Shown here: positions 63,825 to 64,000 of the stretch, in pieces
Layout: each line of letters begins with the position of its first letter
Position numbering within the stretch: the stretch's first letter is position 1
Source of the DNA: CAZGMJ01 sp964526785
Lineage (GTDB): Bacteria; Planctomycetota; Phycisphaerae; Sedimentisphaerales; Anaerobacaceae
Reading direction: 5' to 3'
DNA length: 64,000 nt
Assembly (NCBI GenBank): GCA_964526785.1
Contig: CAZGMJ010000004.1
Location: 62,001-126,000 of the forward strand
Notes under the pieces: generated by a model
The model's database searches: none
Told to the model about the DNA's origin: nothing
The model's input: the letters and a program-made list of their open reading frames with translations, nothing else
Position numbers and translations under genes: made by a program

Positions 63825-64000
63825 AATACGGATACTTCCCGGGCTGCTCGGCGGAATCGACAGCACGCGACATGCACCAATCGACGATTGCGGCGGCCAA
63901 GGCCCTGGATATGGAGTTGATCGAGCCCCGAGGGTGGACCTGTTGCGGCGCCACGGCGGGACATCAAACGGACTGGTTCCTGTCGGTGGCCCTGCCAGCG
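63821..64000 (+). CDS. hdrB: Heterodisulfide reductase subunit B-like protein (5' part)
   Basis: The first 60 residues are visible (MKYGYFPGCSAES, GWTCCGATAGH) before the window ends. The C-x-x-...-CCG motif marks the non-cubane iron-sulfur CCG domain of HdrB, where disulfide reduction happens. It follows hdrC with an ATGA overlap behind GGAGGAG. hdrA would be expected just beyond the window. Confidence 0.88.
   Translation, partial: MKYGYFPGCSAESTARDMHQSTIAAAKALDMELIEPRGWTCCGATAGHQTDWFLSVALPA

Overview
The window looks like chromosomal DNA of an anaerobic or facultative planctomycete, most plausibly of the Phycisphaerae/Sedimentisphaerales type. This is inferred from gene content, not from a marker tree. 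Supporting features are many Tat- or Sec-exported proteins, a sulfatase, LamG and dockerin-like repeats, a hydrazine-synthase-alpha-like c-type cytochrome, PQQ-propeller proteins, heparinase/alginate-lyase-like enzymes, a complete MurE-MurF-MraY block and high-GC codon use.

Layout. 1-3.5 kb: the end of an unrecognised gene, an exported SOUL and CIA30-fasciclin pair, and a CBS-pair protein. 3.7-8.6 kb: mraY, murF and murE on the minus strand behind a small exported protein. 8.6-10.0 kb: a non-coding stretch with a textbook sigma-70 promoter facing an array of about 120-bp interspersed repeats. 10-14 kb: a transglutaminase lipoprotein, an exported aldose epimerase, rplS and a YraN-family gene. 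14-17.9 kb: a GntR-controlled ABC exporter operon in which one permease carries a large extra soluble domain. 18.2-24 kb: TatD, dnaG-rpoD with a strong terminator, and an isolated hisF. 24.3-48.1 kb: a secreted carbohydrate and sulfated-glycan region (aldo/keto reductase, sulfatase, LamG protein, HzsA-like cytochrome, TIM-barrel and SGNH proteins, methyltransferase-PQQ fusion, heparinase-like and polysaccharide-lyase-like enzymes).

48.2-55.6 kb: a minus-strand set of three. A NifA-like sigma-54 activator is followed by a RecA/KaiC-like plus PEP-synthase ATP-grasp protein and a nucleotidyltransferase-GHMP kinase fusion. The last two form an unusual pair.

55.6-64 kb: the most interesting part. 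Divergent from the sigma-54 activator is a plus-strand operon with a near-consensus -24/-12 promoter. It encodes an MvhD-like iron-sulfur subunit, a MetF-type methylenetetrahydrofolate reductase, two ferredoxin-FMN glutamate-synthase-like proteins (one apparently degenerate), a glutaminase-GXGXG glutamate synthase fusion, HdrC and the start of HdrB. The order suggests that heterodisulfide-reductase-type electron transfer couples one-carbon reduction to glutamate synthesis, with the neighbouring activator as the likely regulator. That coupling is inference; the individual families are recognisable in the sequence.
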